A DNA stretch of 5,058 nucleotides from Candidatus Woesearchaeota archaeon (GTDB lineage Archaea > Nanobdellota > Nanobdellia > SCGC-AAA011-G17 > GW2011-AR17): NCBI GenBank assembly GCA_003694495.1, contig RFJO01000007.1:1-5058 (forward strand), given 5' to 3'. Of the stretch, positions 1 through 5,058 are shown piece after piece (within the stretch, counting starts at the first letter, position 1; each line of letters opens with the position of its first letter). The notes under the pieces were generated by a model that worked only from the letters and a program-made list of their open reading frames with translations, ran no database searches and was not told the DNA's origin. The translations under genes were made by a program, and so were the position numbers.

Positions 1-569
1 ATATTATACTTTATGTTGATTTTTGCCACTTCTTTTTTTAATATTTTTTCTCCAATTTTTATTAAATAGTTTAAAATTTTTGGGTGTATTATTATCAACA
101 TGCATACTAAAATCAAAATAAGAAGGTAATTAAACTGTTTTAAGTTCGCATCCCAAAAAAATAATGAAGTGAAAAAGATAGTTATAGCTCCTAATATCAT
201 TAATGCCATTTCTAATGTTGAGCTAATCAATACTTGTGTTTTGGTTATGTTATATTTTTTTAAGATGTATATCCTTCCGAGATAGGTCCAAACCTTCCCT
301 GGCAGATATCTTCCTAGGTCTGACACATATCTTGCTTTTAATACAGCTTTTATTGGTGCCTTGCTTTTAACAAATCTTATAAAAATAAGATAACCTATCC
401 CTTCAAGGACGTAAAATATGCAAAATATTATGATAGCAAGTATTAAGTAAAAATAATTAAAGTTGAAATCCATATACTTTAATTGGTTCCAGGTTTTTGT
501 TAATCTATATGCCAGATAAAGAAATATGCTTGTTACTATTAGGAATGAAAATATTTTCTTAATATTCAT
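1..569 (-). CDS. Lysylphosphatidylglycerol synthase TM / flippase-like membrane protein, N-terminal part
   Basis: The reading frame is open from an ATG at 569 leftwards to the window edge, giving 189 residues and two spare bases, so the C-terminus lies outside. The product is strongly hydrophobic. Likely membrane segments lie near residues 5-21, 40-64, 113-138 and 148-161. Between them is a conserved-looking loop, residues 81-103, reading YVSDLGRYLPGKVWTYLGR. An R-Y-x-P-G-K-x-W core in this position is typical of the LPG_synthase_TM / UPF0104 family (about 300 residues). Family members include the membrane half of bacterial MprF and many stand-alone proteins beside glycosyltransferases, where a lipid or lipid-linked sugar flipping role is often proposed but rarely proven. 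The gene is divergent from the radical SAM/glycosyltransferase operon, with only 79 bases between the starts. There is no Shine-Dalgarno before the ATG, but a TATA-like box lies about 26 bases upstream, which supports this start and a leaderless message. Family assignment is fairly sure; substrate is unknown. Confidence 0.85.
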   Translation of the reverse strand, partial: MNIKKIFSFLIVTSIFLYLAYRLTKTWNQLKYMDFNFNYFYLILAIIIFCIFYVLEGIGYLIFIRFVKSKAPIKAVLKARYVSDLGRYLPGKVWTYLGRIYILKKYNITKTQVLISSTLEMALMILGAITIFFTSLFFWDANLKQFNYLLILILVCMLIIIHPKILNYLIKIGEKILKKEVAKINIKYN

Positions 570-590
570 GTAGTTGTTAACGAATTCAAG

Positions 591-600
591 AATATATAAG
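591..600 (-). promoter_or_regulatory. Archaeal-type TATA box for the leftward membrane-protein gene
   Basis: Read on the minus strand, the sequence is AAAAAAG followed by CTTATATATT. The centre of the box is 26-27 bases before the ATG at 569, the usual TATA-to-start-site spacing in archaea, so transcription would begin at or near the start codon. The purine run just upstream (601-607) is suitable for a TFB recognition element. The absence of a Shine-Dalgarno before the ATG agrees with a leaderless message. The background is AT-rich, so a chance match is possible. Confidence 0.5.
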
Positions 601-615
601 CTTTTTTGCATAAAC

Positions 616-625
616 CTTATAAAAG
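616..625 (+). promoter_or_regulatory. Archaeal-type TATA box for the rightward operon
   Basis: CTTATAAAAG lies inside the near-palindrome CCTTATAAAAGG (615-626). Its centre is about 28 bases before the ATG at 649 and about 22 before the ATG at 643, so spacing favours a leaderless start at 649. No Shine-Dalgarno precedes either ATG. The box points away from the one at 591-600, leaving about 15 bases between the two divergent boxes for both TFB recognition sites. Confidence 0.5.
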
Positions 626-648
626 GCCATTTTATAACTTATATGACT

Positions 649-2100
649 ATGAAAGTCTTATTTTTGCACCCGCCATGGCCTGGCGAAGGGTTTGGGTTAA
701 GGTCCCAGAACAGGTGGCCAAGAAAACGTGGTGACAAAACCAACCGTTACCCTATCCTTTTATGTACTTGTGCAACTTATGTTAGGGACCAAGGTCATGA
801 AGTTAGTTATATAGATTCAGTTATACAAAACTATGATCTTAATAAAACAATCTTAAAAATTAAGGAATTAAAGCCTGACATAATATTTATAGAATCTGCA
901 ACGCCAACTTTTTCATATGACAAGCTTGTAATCGACAAATTAAAATCGGAATTTCCAGTAACAAAAGTCATTGTTGCGGGTTATCACGTTACAACCTTCC
1001 CAGTACAGTCAATGGAATCTTCAAAAATTGACATAATTATAAAAGGCGAGATGGATCAAACCACAGTTAATGTTATTGAAGCATTAAGTAAAGATGCCGC
1101 ATTAGATGACATTAAAGGAATTTGTTTTAGGAAAAATGGTAAAATTGTCAACAACCCTGATGCAGAATTGATTAAGAATTTAGACAGTCTTCCGTTTGCA
1201 GACAGGGACCTAATACCACACTCTTGGTACACCGAGGGATATGTTACTGATAAGCCCTTTACTTTCATTATGGGTTCTAGAGGCTGTCCTCAACGTTGTG
1301 CTTATTGTCTTTGGCCCACAGTTTATTTTAAGAATCGTTTAAGGTTAAGGTCAATAAAAAATATAGTTGACGAAATTGAGTGGTTGATTAAAAAATATGG
1401 TATGAAAGAAATCTTTTTTGACGATGATACTTTAAATGTAACAACTTCAAGGGTAAAAGAATTATCTAATGAGATTATAAAAAGGGGAATTAAGATAAAA
1501 TGGTCGTGCAGCATGCGTATGGATAATGTAGATGAAGAAATGTTAAGGTTGGCAAAAAAATCAGGTTGCAAACTTATTTGTTACGGTGCTGAATCATCGT
1601 CGCAAGAAACATTAGACAGGATTAATAAAAACCTTAAAGTTGAACAAATAATTAAAACAGTTAAACTAACAAAAAAAGCGAAAATCTTAGCCCATTTAAA
1701 TTTCATGATAGGCTTTCCATGGGAAACAAGGGAAGATATAGAGGATTGTATAAACTTTGCAATAAAGCTTGACCCTGATTCAGTTCAGTTTTCTTTATGC
1801 TATCCTCACCCAGGTTCTCCGATGTATTTTGACGCAGTAAAAAATAAATTATTTTATGAAGATGTTTTAGGCAACTGGGAAAAGTTTGGTGTCATGACTG
1901 AACCCTTGCTCAAAACAAAGGTTGGCAAAGAATATCTTCTTAATGCTGTAAGCAAAGCCCATGCTAAATTCTATTTAAGGCCGTCATATTTTTTTAAACA
2001 AGTTAAGTCTATAAAGTCTTTTTCGGATTTAAAAAGAATTGTTAGAGGATTTAATGCTGTTTTATTTGGAAAAATTTTATTTAGGAGGAGGAAAAAATGA
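649..2100 (+). CDS. B12-binding-type radical SAM protein
   Basis: This encodes a 483-residue COG1032-type enzyme: an N-terminal Rossmann-like cobalamin-binding-type domain (about residues 1-140), then a radical SAM barrel. The start MKVLFLHPPWPGEGFG is typical of the family. The [4Fe-4S] cluster motif is C213-x3-C217-x2-C220 within GSRGCPQRCAYC. Further family landmarks are FFDDDTLN, GAESSSQETL (about 313) and GFPWET (about 355), matching the strand motifs that hold SAM. The classical DxHxxG histidine motif for base-off cobalamin is not visible, as in many COG1032 members, so cobalamin binding is uncertain. The C-terminus ends in a basic tail, RRRKK. Relatives are found in polysaccharide, hopanoid and archaeal lipid loci and carry out methylations, ring formation or C-C bond formation; the reaction here cannot be assigned. 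I chose ATG 649 over ATG 643 and TTG 574 from TATA spacing and the family N-terminus. The stop overlaps the next gene by ATGA. It is the first gene of a three-gene operon. Confidence 0.9.
   Translation: MKVLFLHPPWPGEGFGLRSQNRWPRKRGDKTNRYPILLCTCATYVRDQGHEVSYIDSVIQNYDLNKTILKIKELKPDIIFIESATPTFSYDKLVIDKLKSEFPVTKVIVAGYHVTTFPVQSMESSKIDIIIKGEMDQTTVNVIEALSKDAALDDIKGICFRKNGKIVNNPDAELIKNLDSLPFADRDLIPHSWYTEGYVTDKPFTFIMGSRGCPQRCAYCLWPTVYFKNRLRLRSIKNIVDEIEWLIKKYGMKEIFFDDDTLNVTTSRVKELSNEIIKRGIKIKWSCSMRMDNVDEEMLRLAKKSGCKLICYGAESSSQETLDRINKNLKVEQIIKTVKLTKKAKILAHLNFMIGFPWETREDIEDCINFAIKLDPDSVQFSLCYPHPGSPMYFDAVKNKLFYEDVLGNWEKFGVMTEPLLKTKVGKEYLLNAVSKAHAKFYLRPSYFFKQVKSIKSFSDLKRIVRGFNAVLFGKILFRRRKK
2083..2091 (+). 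promoter_or_regulatory. Strong Shine-Dalgarno for the glycosyltransferase
   Basis: AGGAGGAGG sits 5 bases before the ATG at 2097 and lies inside the end of the upstream radical SAM gene, where it encodes part of its arginine-rich tail. It fixes the start of the glycosyltransferase. It contrasts with the operon's first gene, which has no Shine-Dalgarno. That split (leaderless first gene, Shine-Dalgarno-led internal gene) is common in archaea. Confidence 0.85.
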
Positions 2101-3263
2101 TTAAAGTATCCGCAATTGTACACAATCCACCATATCAAGGCGGCATTATGCAGTATTGTGTTTTATTAGAAAACGCAATGCAGGGCATGGTTGATTTTAA
2201 TTTGGTTGGCTTCAAGAACCTTTATCCAAGTTTAATTTACAAAGGCGTCCAGCCAAAGAAAAACCGTCACGGCATACAGTTTAATGTTAAATGCCCTAGA
2301 ATTATAAAATGGTTTTCTCCATTATCTTGGTTTAAAGCTTATGATATTTTGAGAGAAGGCGACATTATTCATATACATTGGTTCACTCCGCAAATGGCGC
2401 CATTGTACTATACAGTTCTTAAATTAAACCAAATACGCGATAAAAAACCAGTGGTCATGACTTGTCATAATATAGAACCGCATGAGCCCAATGTGTTGGA
2501 TCATAAACTTACTGTGAAGACGTTTGAACTGGTTGATCATTTTGTAGTTCATGCAGAACAAAACCGTCAAAGGTTGATAAAGGATTATGGCAAGCGTCCA
2601 GACAATGTCCACGTAATACATCATGGCACATTCGGTTATTTCACAAAATGGAGCAAAGAAACTAAAGCTGAATTGAAAAAGTTTTTTCATTTCAAGAAAG
2701 ATGACAAAATAATTTTATTTTTTGGATATATCAGAAGATATAAAGGTCTTCATCACTTGTTAAATACTTTACCTATGGTAATAAAAGAGCATCCTAATGT
2801 AAAATTATTGATTGGTGGTGAACTTTGGTTAGGCAAGAAATACATTGATGATATTGTTAACAAATACAATCTAAAAAAACATGTAAGGGTTTACCCTCAT
2901 TATGTCCAGGACAGAGACGTGCACAAGTTTTTTGATGTTGCAGACATAATGGTTCTTCCCTATAATAATACAGAGCAAACAATCAGTGGCCCGTTATTTG
3001 TTGGCATGGCATTTGGCAAACCAATAATTGTATGTCCGGTTGGCGGCGTGCCTGAGTTTATTAAGGATCATAAAAATGGTATATTAAGCCCATGCGGAGA
3101 TGAAGAAGAATTAGCAAAGAATATAAATAAGTTGTTAAATGATACTAAACTACAGCAAAAACTTGGCAAAAATGCAAAAAAGACTAATGATAAGTTTCAA
3201 TGGGACAAGGTTGCTAAGTTATATTTAAACGTATACAAAAAAGCTTCTGGTATAAAAAAATGA
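2097..3263 (+). CDS. GT4-family glycosyltransferase
   Basis: This 388-residue protein has the GT-B two-domain layout of retaining GT4 (RfaB/RfaG-like) enzymes, which move a sugar from a nucleotide-sugar donor to a glycan or lipid-linked acceptor at the cytoplasmic membrane face. The N-terminal acceptor domain has a glycine loop, NPPYQGGIMQY (residues 10-20), and DIIHIHW followed by VVMTCHNIEPHE. The C-terminal donor domain has FFGYIRRYKG (about 208-217, with K216 suited to the donor phosphate), DVADIMVLPYNNTEQTISGP (E293, S297, G298) and CPVGGVPEFI (G316-G317). The usual E-x7-E is not complete: one glutamate is present, but the second is replaced within the SGPLFVGMAFGKP stretch, as in a recognised GT4 subgroup. 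No signal peptide or membrane segment is seen. It overlaps the radical SAM genes on both sides by ATGA, implying translational coupling. The convergent glycosyltransferase fragment at the right is a relative of the same subgroup. Acceptor and sugar are unknown. Confidence 0.93.
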   Translation: MIKVSAIVHNPPYQGGIMQYCVLLENAMQGMVDFNLVGFKNLYPSLIYKGVQPKKNRHGIQFNVKCPRIIKWFSPLSWFKAYDILREGDIIHIHWFTPQMAPLYYTVLKLNQIRDKKPVVMTCHNIEPHEPNVLDHKLTVKTFELVDHFVVHAEQNRQRLIKDYGKRPDNVHVIHHGTFGYFTKWSKETKAELKKFFHFKKDDKIILFFGYIRRYKGLHHLLNTLPMVIKEHPNVKLLIGGELWLGKKYIDDIVNKYNLKKHVRVYPHYVQDRDVHKFFDVADIMVLPYNNTEQTISGPLFVGMAFGKPIIVCPVGGVPEFIKDHKNGILSPCGDEEELAKNINKLLNDTKLQQKLGKNAKKTNDKFQWDKVAKLYLNVYKKASGIKK

Positions 3264-4444
3264 TGCTTGAATACATGAAAACACTTGCACCAAGGTTGCT
3301 TGGTTACAAACTAGCAATAATGGGGTTAAGAAAATATCCTCCGCACCCTGTTGTGTTAAATTTTTCTATAACCAACAAATGTCAGTCAAGGTGTAAGACC
3401 TGCAATATATGGGAATTATATCAAAAGAATCCACAAAAAGAAAAGGAAGAGTTGAAATTGTGGGAGATACAGAAGATTTTCAAGACTGAAGATGACATGT
3501 TTTTGCTAAACATTTGTGGAGGTGAGCCATTCTTACGTCATGAAGACATTGGAGATATATGTAAATACGCTGTAAGATATTGCAACGCAAAAGCAATCCA
3601 TTCTCCTACAAACTGCTTAGCTCCTGAAAACATTGAGTATGGAGTAAAAGATATTCTTGAAAAAATTCCTTCAAATGTTAAGCTAACAATAAAATTATCT
3701 CTTGACGGCATTGGCAAGGATCATGACGAAATTAGGGGGGTTGAAGGAAATTTTAAAAAAGTACAGGAAACCCATAAACGCTTGTTAAAGCTTAAGAAAG
3801 ATTATCCAAACTTTTACCTTGACGCTGGCACTACAGTTAGCACAATGAACGCTCACAAACTACCTTCAATAATTTCCTGGGTACATGACAACATGGAACT
3901 TGACAATTTTTACCACGAACTGGCTGACACAAGGGCAGAACTTTTTAATGTTGACAAAGACGACAAAGACCCTGACGATTTTAAGTCAGTTGTACAAAAC
4001 CGGGGCGTAACTCCAACAGGAGATCAATACTGGGACGTTGCGCACTTCTTGTTGGAAGAAGCAAAAAAAGATATGCAAGGCAAAAGAGCCTTTAGCAGGA
4101 TAAGCCAGGCGTTAAGAGTAGTTTATTACGAACGCGCTGCTTGGGTACAGAAAAATCAAAAAAGGAAAGTTAAATGTTATGCTGCTATGTCTAATGCACA
4201 TTTAAATCCTTGGGGTGGCTTATGGCCATGCAATGTTCAGGCATTCAGGCATAATTTAGGTAATATAAGGGATTTTGATTATAATTTTGATAAACTTTGG
4301 AAATCTGAAGGTGCACAGAAGGTAAGACAATGGGTTAACGGCAACCACTGCCATTGTCCTTTGGTTGGCCAAGCCATGGTTGACACAATCCTAGATCCGA
4401 AAGAAGTTTTAAGGGTTTTGTATACTTATTTTAAATATAAATAA
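3260..4444 (+). CDS. Radical SAM protein with SPASM/Twitch-like C-terminus
   Basis: This encodes a 394-residue radical SAM enzyme. The cluster motif is C41-x3-C45-x2-C48 in ITNKCQSRCKTCNIW. It is followed by CGGEP (86-90), the SAM-amino-group motif, and KLSLDGIGKDHDEIRG in the middle of the barrel. Near the C-terminus, C306-x12-G-x4-C324 fits the first half of the SPASM signature (C-x9-15-G-x4-C), followed by LGNIRDF-type residues. A late pair, C364-x-C366, completes four cysteines, enough for one auxiliary [4Fe-4S] cluster as in Twitch-type enzymes. The rest of the full seven-cysteine SPASM motif is absent. SPASM relatives modify peptides, sugars or other small substrates; no peptide-precursor gene is visible here. 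The start ATG 3260 overlaps the upstream stop (ATGA). An immediate second ATG at 3263 is equally possible. There is no clear Shine-Dalgarno, so translation probably depends on coupling. It is the last gene of the operon and meets the convergent gene one base after its stop. Substrate is unknown. Confidence 0.92.
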   Translation: MMLEYMKTLAPRLLGYKLAIMGLRKYPPHPVVLNFSITNKCQSRCKTCNIWELYQKNPQKEKEELKLWEIQKIFKTEDDMFLLNICGGEPFLRHEDIGDICKYAVRYCNAKAIHSPTNCLAPENIEYGVKDILEKIPSNVKLTIKLSLDGIGKDHDEIRGVEGNFKKVQETHKRLLKLKKDYPNFYLDAGTTVSTMNAHKLPSIISWVHDNMELDNFYHELADTRAELFNVDKDDKDPDDFKSVVQNRGVTPTGDQYWDVAHFLLEEAKKDMQGKRAFSRISQALRVVYYERAAWVQKNQKRKVKCYAAMSNAHLNPWGGLWPCNVQAFRHNLGNIRDFDYNFDKLWKSEGAQKVRQWVNGNHCHCPLVGQAMVDTILDPKEVLRVLYTYFKYK

Positions 4445-4445
4445 A

Positions 4446-4841
4446 TTAGATCATAAATGATTCAATCAATTCAACTAACCTGTCCCACTCAAATCTTTTT
4501 TTATCTTTTTCAATGTTTTCTTCAAAATTAATTTTATCTCTGTTGTTATAAAACTTTATCACAGCCTTTGCAATAGCTTTAGAATTTTCTGTTGGGACAA
4601 TATACCCAGTGACATCATCAATAACAACGTCAGGCAACCCTCCTGCATTTGTTACTATAACCGGTTTATTAAACCCGAATGCGGTTTGCACAATGCCTGA
4701 GTTAGTTGCGCTAATATAAGGCAAAACCACAACATCGCAAGCAGTATAATATTTACCAACTTCTTCATTTGGCACATACTGGTCAAAGATTTTTACATTA
4801 TTTTCTATCTTCAGTTTAGTTCTGTTTATTGCCGCGTTTTC
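4446..4841 (-). CDS. GT4-family glycosyltransferase, C-terminal part, truncated at a junction
   Basis: On the minus strand the frame reads NRTKLKIENNVKIFDQYVPNEEVGKYYTACDVVVLPYISATNSG, then VIVTNAGGLPDVV and VTGYIVPTEN, ending in WDRLVELIESFMI. This is the donor-binding C-terminal domain of a GT4 enzyme, roughly the last 130 of about 370-390 residues. It matches the operon's own glycosyltransferase motif for motif (VLPY, SG, GG-P), so the two are related. Recognisable similarity starts no later than about 4830. The frame stays open to a TAG at 4977-4979 but encodes nothing like the missing N-terminal domain, so the gene breaks near 4830-4850. A GTG at 4775 could be called as a start but would give only 109 residues cut inside the domain; it is not a real start. 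The intact gene would have extended to the right of the break. Whether the gene is broken in the organism or only in the assembly is undecided; the latter is more likely. Confidence 0.85.
   Translation of the reverse strand, partial: ENAAINRTKLKIENNVKIFDQYVPNEEVGKYYTACDVVVLPYISATNSGIVQTAFGFNKPVIVTNAGGLPDVVIDDVTGYIVPTENSKAIAKAVIKFYNNRDKINFEENIEKDKKRFEWDRLVELIESFMI
4494..4510 (+). terminator. Possible oligo-T terminator for the rightward operon
   Basis: T-C-T7-A-T-C-T5 lies about 50 bases past the operon's stop codon, with no strong hairpin before it, resembling an archaeal oligo-T terminator. It lies within the convergent glycosyltransferase gene, where it encodes lysines on the other strand, so it may be only coding sequence. 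The stop codons of the convergent genes are one base apart, so any terminator for either transcript must fall inside the opposing gene. Confidence 0.25.
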
Positions 4842-4850
4842 AAGCAGTTG
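4830..4850. other. Composition and homology breakpoint (probable chimeric join)
   Basis: By hand count G+C is about 34% over 4651-4830 and about 56% over 4851-5058. At the same place the minus-strand glycosyltransferase loses its N-terminal half, and a plus-strand thrombospondin type 3 frame begins with no start codon. Two genes on opposite strands broken at one point, together with a step in composition, indicate that unrelated sequences have been joined. No insertion-sequence end, direct repeat, tRNA or integrase is visible at the join. Confidence 0.75.
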
Positions 4851-5058
4851 CGATCCGGACGGGGATGGAGCTATCTTTTCCGATAACTGCCCGGATGTAT
4901 ATAACCCCGCGCAACTGGATACGGATTCTGACGGGATAGGGGATCTTTGCGATACCCTTCCTTCGTGCCTTGCGATCTATAACGCGTACAGCACGGAACT
5001 CGGAGAAGCCCCCGCGGACGGCGAATACACCATTGATCCGGATGGAGATGCCACGGAC
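4843..5058 (+). CDS. Internal fragment: thrombospondin type 3 repeat, then likely fibrinogen-like domain start
   Basis: The frame is open to the window end. It reads SSCDPDGDGAIFSDNCPDV, then YNPAQLDTDSDGIGDLCDT, the alternating DxDxDG and DNCPxxxNPxQ pattern of calcium-binding thrombospondin type 3 repeats. It is followed by LPSCLAIYNAYSTELGEA and ADGEYTIDPDGDATD. A C-x-x-I ... G-x-Y-x-I-D-P-D-G segment of this kind opens fibrinogen/collagen C-terminal-like domains, which often follow type 3 repeats in secreted proteins of Myxococcota, Bdellovibrionota and similar bacteria. The product would be an extracellular, calcium-stabilised surface or secreted protein. Both ends are missing: there is no start codon between the upstream in-frame stop (TAA at 4747-4749) and the repeat, and the C-terminus lies beyond the window. 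Base composition (about 56% G+C) and codon choice (GAC, CCG, GCG, CCC) differ sharply from the genes to the left. The repeat assignment is confident; the fibrinogen-like part is likely. Confidence 0.75.

Noticed and set aside
574..648. Upstream extension of the first radical SAM gene from a TTG at 574.
   Set aside because: The extra residues (LTNSRIYKLFCINLIKGHF) are unlike the family N-terminus and overlap both TATA-like boxes. MKVLFLHPPWP at 649 is the normal family start.
1056..1571. Minus-strand open frames of 70 and 82 codons within the first radical SAM gene.
   Set aside because: They lie wholly antisense to a strongly conserved enzyme and have no recognisable motif or ribosome binding site.
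2424..2690. Minus-strand open frame of 88 codons within the operon glycosyltransferase.
   Set aside because: It is antisense to the conserved GT-B coding sequence and is a composition-driven shadow.
4750..4851. A plus-strand frame before the thrombospondin repeat reads LFSIFSLVLFIAAFSSSC and looks like a lipoprotein signal peptide.
   Set aside because: It is antisense to clear glycosyltransferase coding sequence, has no ATG, GTG or TTG start after the TAA at 4747-4749, and its final SSSC is a poor lipobox. The hydrophobic look is the expected complement of lysine/asparagine/glutamate-rich coding.
4842..4976. The minus-strand glycosyltransferase frame stays open through the GC-rich tail to a TAG at 4977-4979.
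   Set aside because: The encoded residues are serine/proline/glycine-rich and do not resemble a glycosyltransferase. The open frame is a chance effect of the antisense of the type 3 repeat.
4852..5052. Near-repeat of GATCCGGACGGGGATG (4852) and GATCCGGATGGAGATG (5035) as a possible direct repeat flanking an insertion.
   Set aside because: Both encode the DPDGD calcium-binding motif, so the similarity is explained by protein sequence. Neither copy lies on the left side of the junction.
1..5058. CRISPR arrays, tRNA or rRNA genes, insertion sequences, toxin-antitoxin or phage genes.
   Set aside because: I saw no spaced repeats, cloverleaf-forming segment, transposase or integrase motif on either strand.

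Overview
The window is mostly an AT-rich block (about 30-34% G+C, and 18% by hand count over the first 120 bases) carrying surface-glycan or glycolipid genes. It runs into a compositionally foreign tail after about position 4840. Three features suggest an archaeon for the AT-rich block: AGG is used heavily for arginine; the first genes on both sides of the divergent intergenic region have TATA-like boxes about 26-29 bases before the ATG and no Shine-Dalgarno, which fits leaderless archaeal transcripts; and the second gene of the rightward operon has a strong Shine-Dalgarno. This is an inference. An AT-rich bacterium is not excluded, and no taxonomic marker gene is present.

Layout. Positions 1-569 (minus) hold the N-terminal 189 residues of a multi-pass membrane protein of the lysylphosphatidylglycerol-synthase transmembrane / flippase-like family, cut by the window edge. 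Positions 570-648 are a compact divergent promoter region. Positions 649-4444 (plus) are a tight three-gene operon: a B12-binding-type radical SAM protein, a GT4-type glycosyltransferase, and a second radical SAM protein with a short SPASM/Twitch-like C-terminus. Both internal junctions are 4-base ATGA overlaps. Converging on this operon, with a single base between the stop codons, is the C-terminal part of another GT4-type glycosyltransferase (minus, 4446 to about 4841).

The last ~210 bases (about 4843-5058) are about 56% G+C and encode, on the plus strand with no start codon, a thrombospondin type 3 calcium-binding repeat followed by what looks like the start of a fibrinogen-like domain. 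The glycosyltransferase loses its N-terminal half exactly where this begins. The simplest reading is an assembly chimera, or less likely a recent recombination, at about 4830-4850. Genes across that point should not be treated as neighbours.

Working together: two glycosyltransferases, a flippase-like membrane protein and two radical SAM enzymes suggest a locus that builds and chemically modifies a lipid-linked or surface glycan. The modification and its substrate cannot be read from the sequence.
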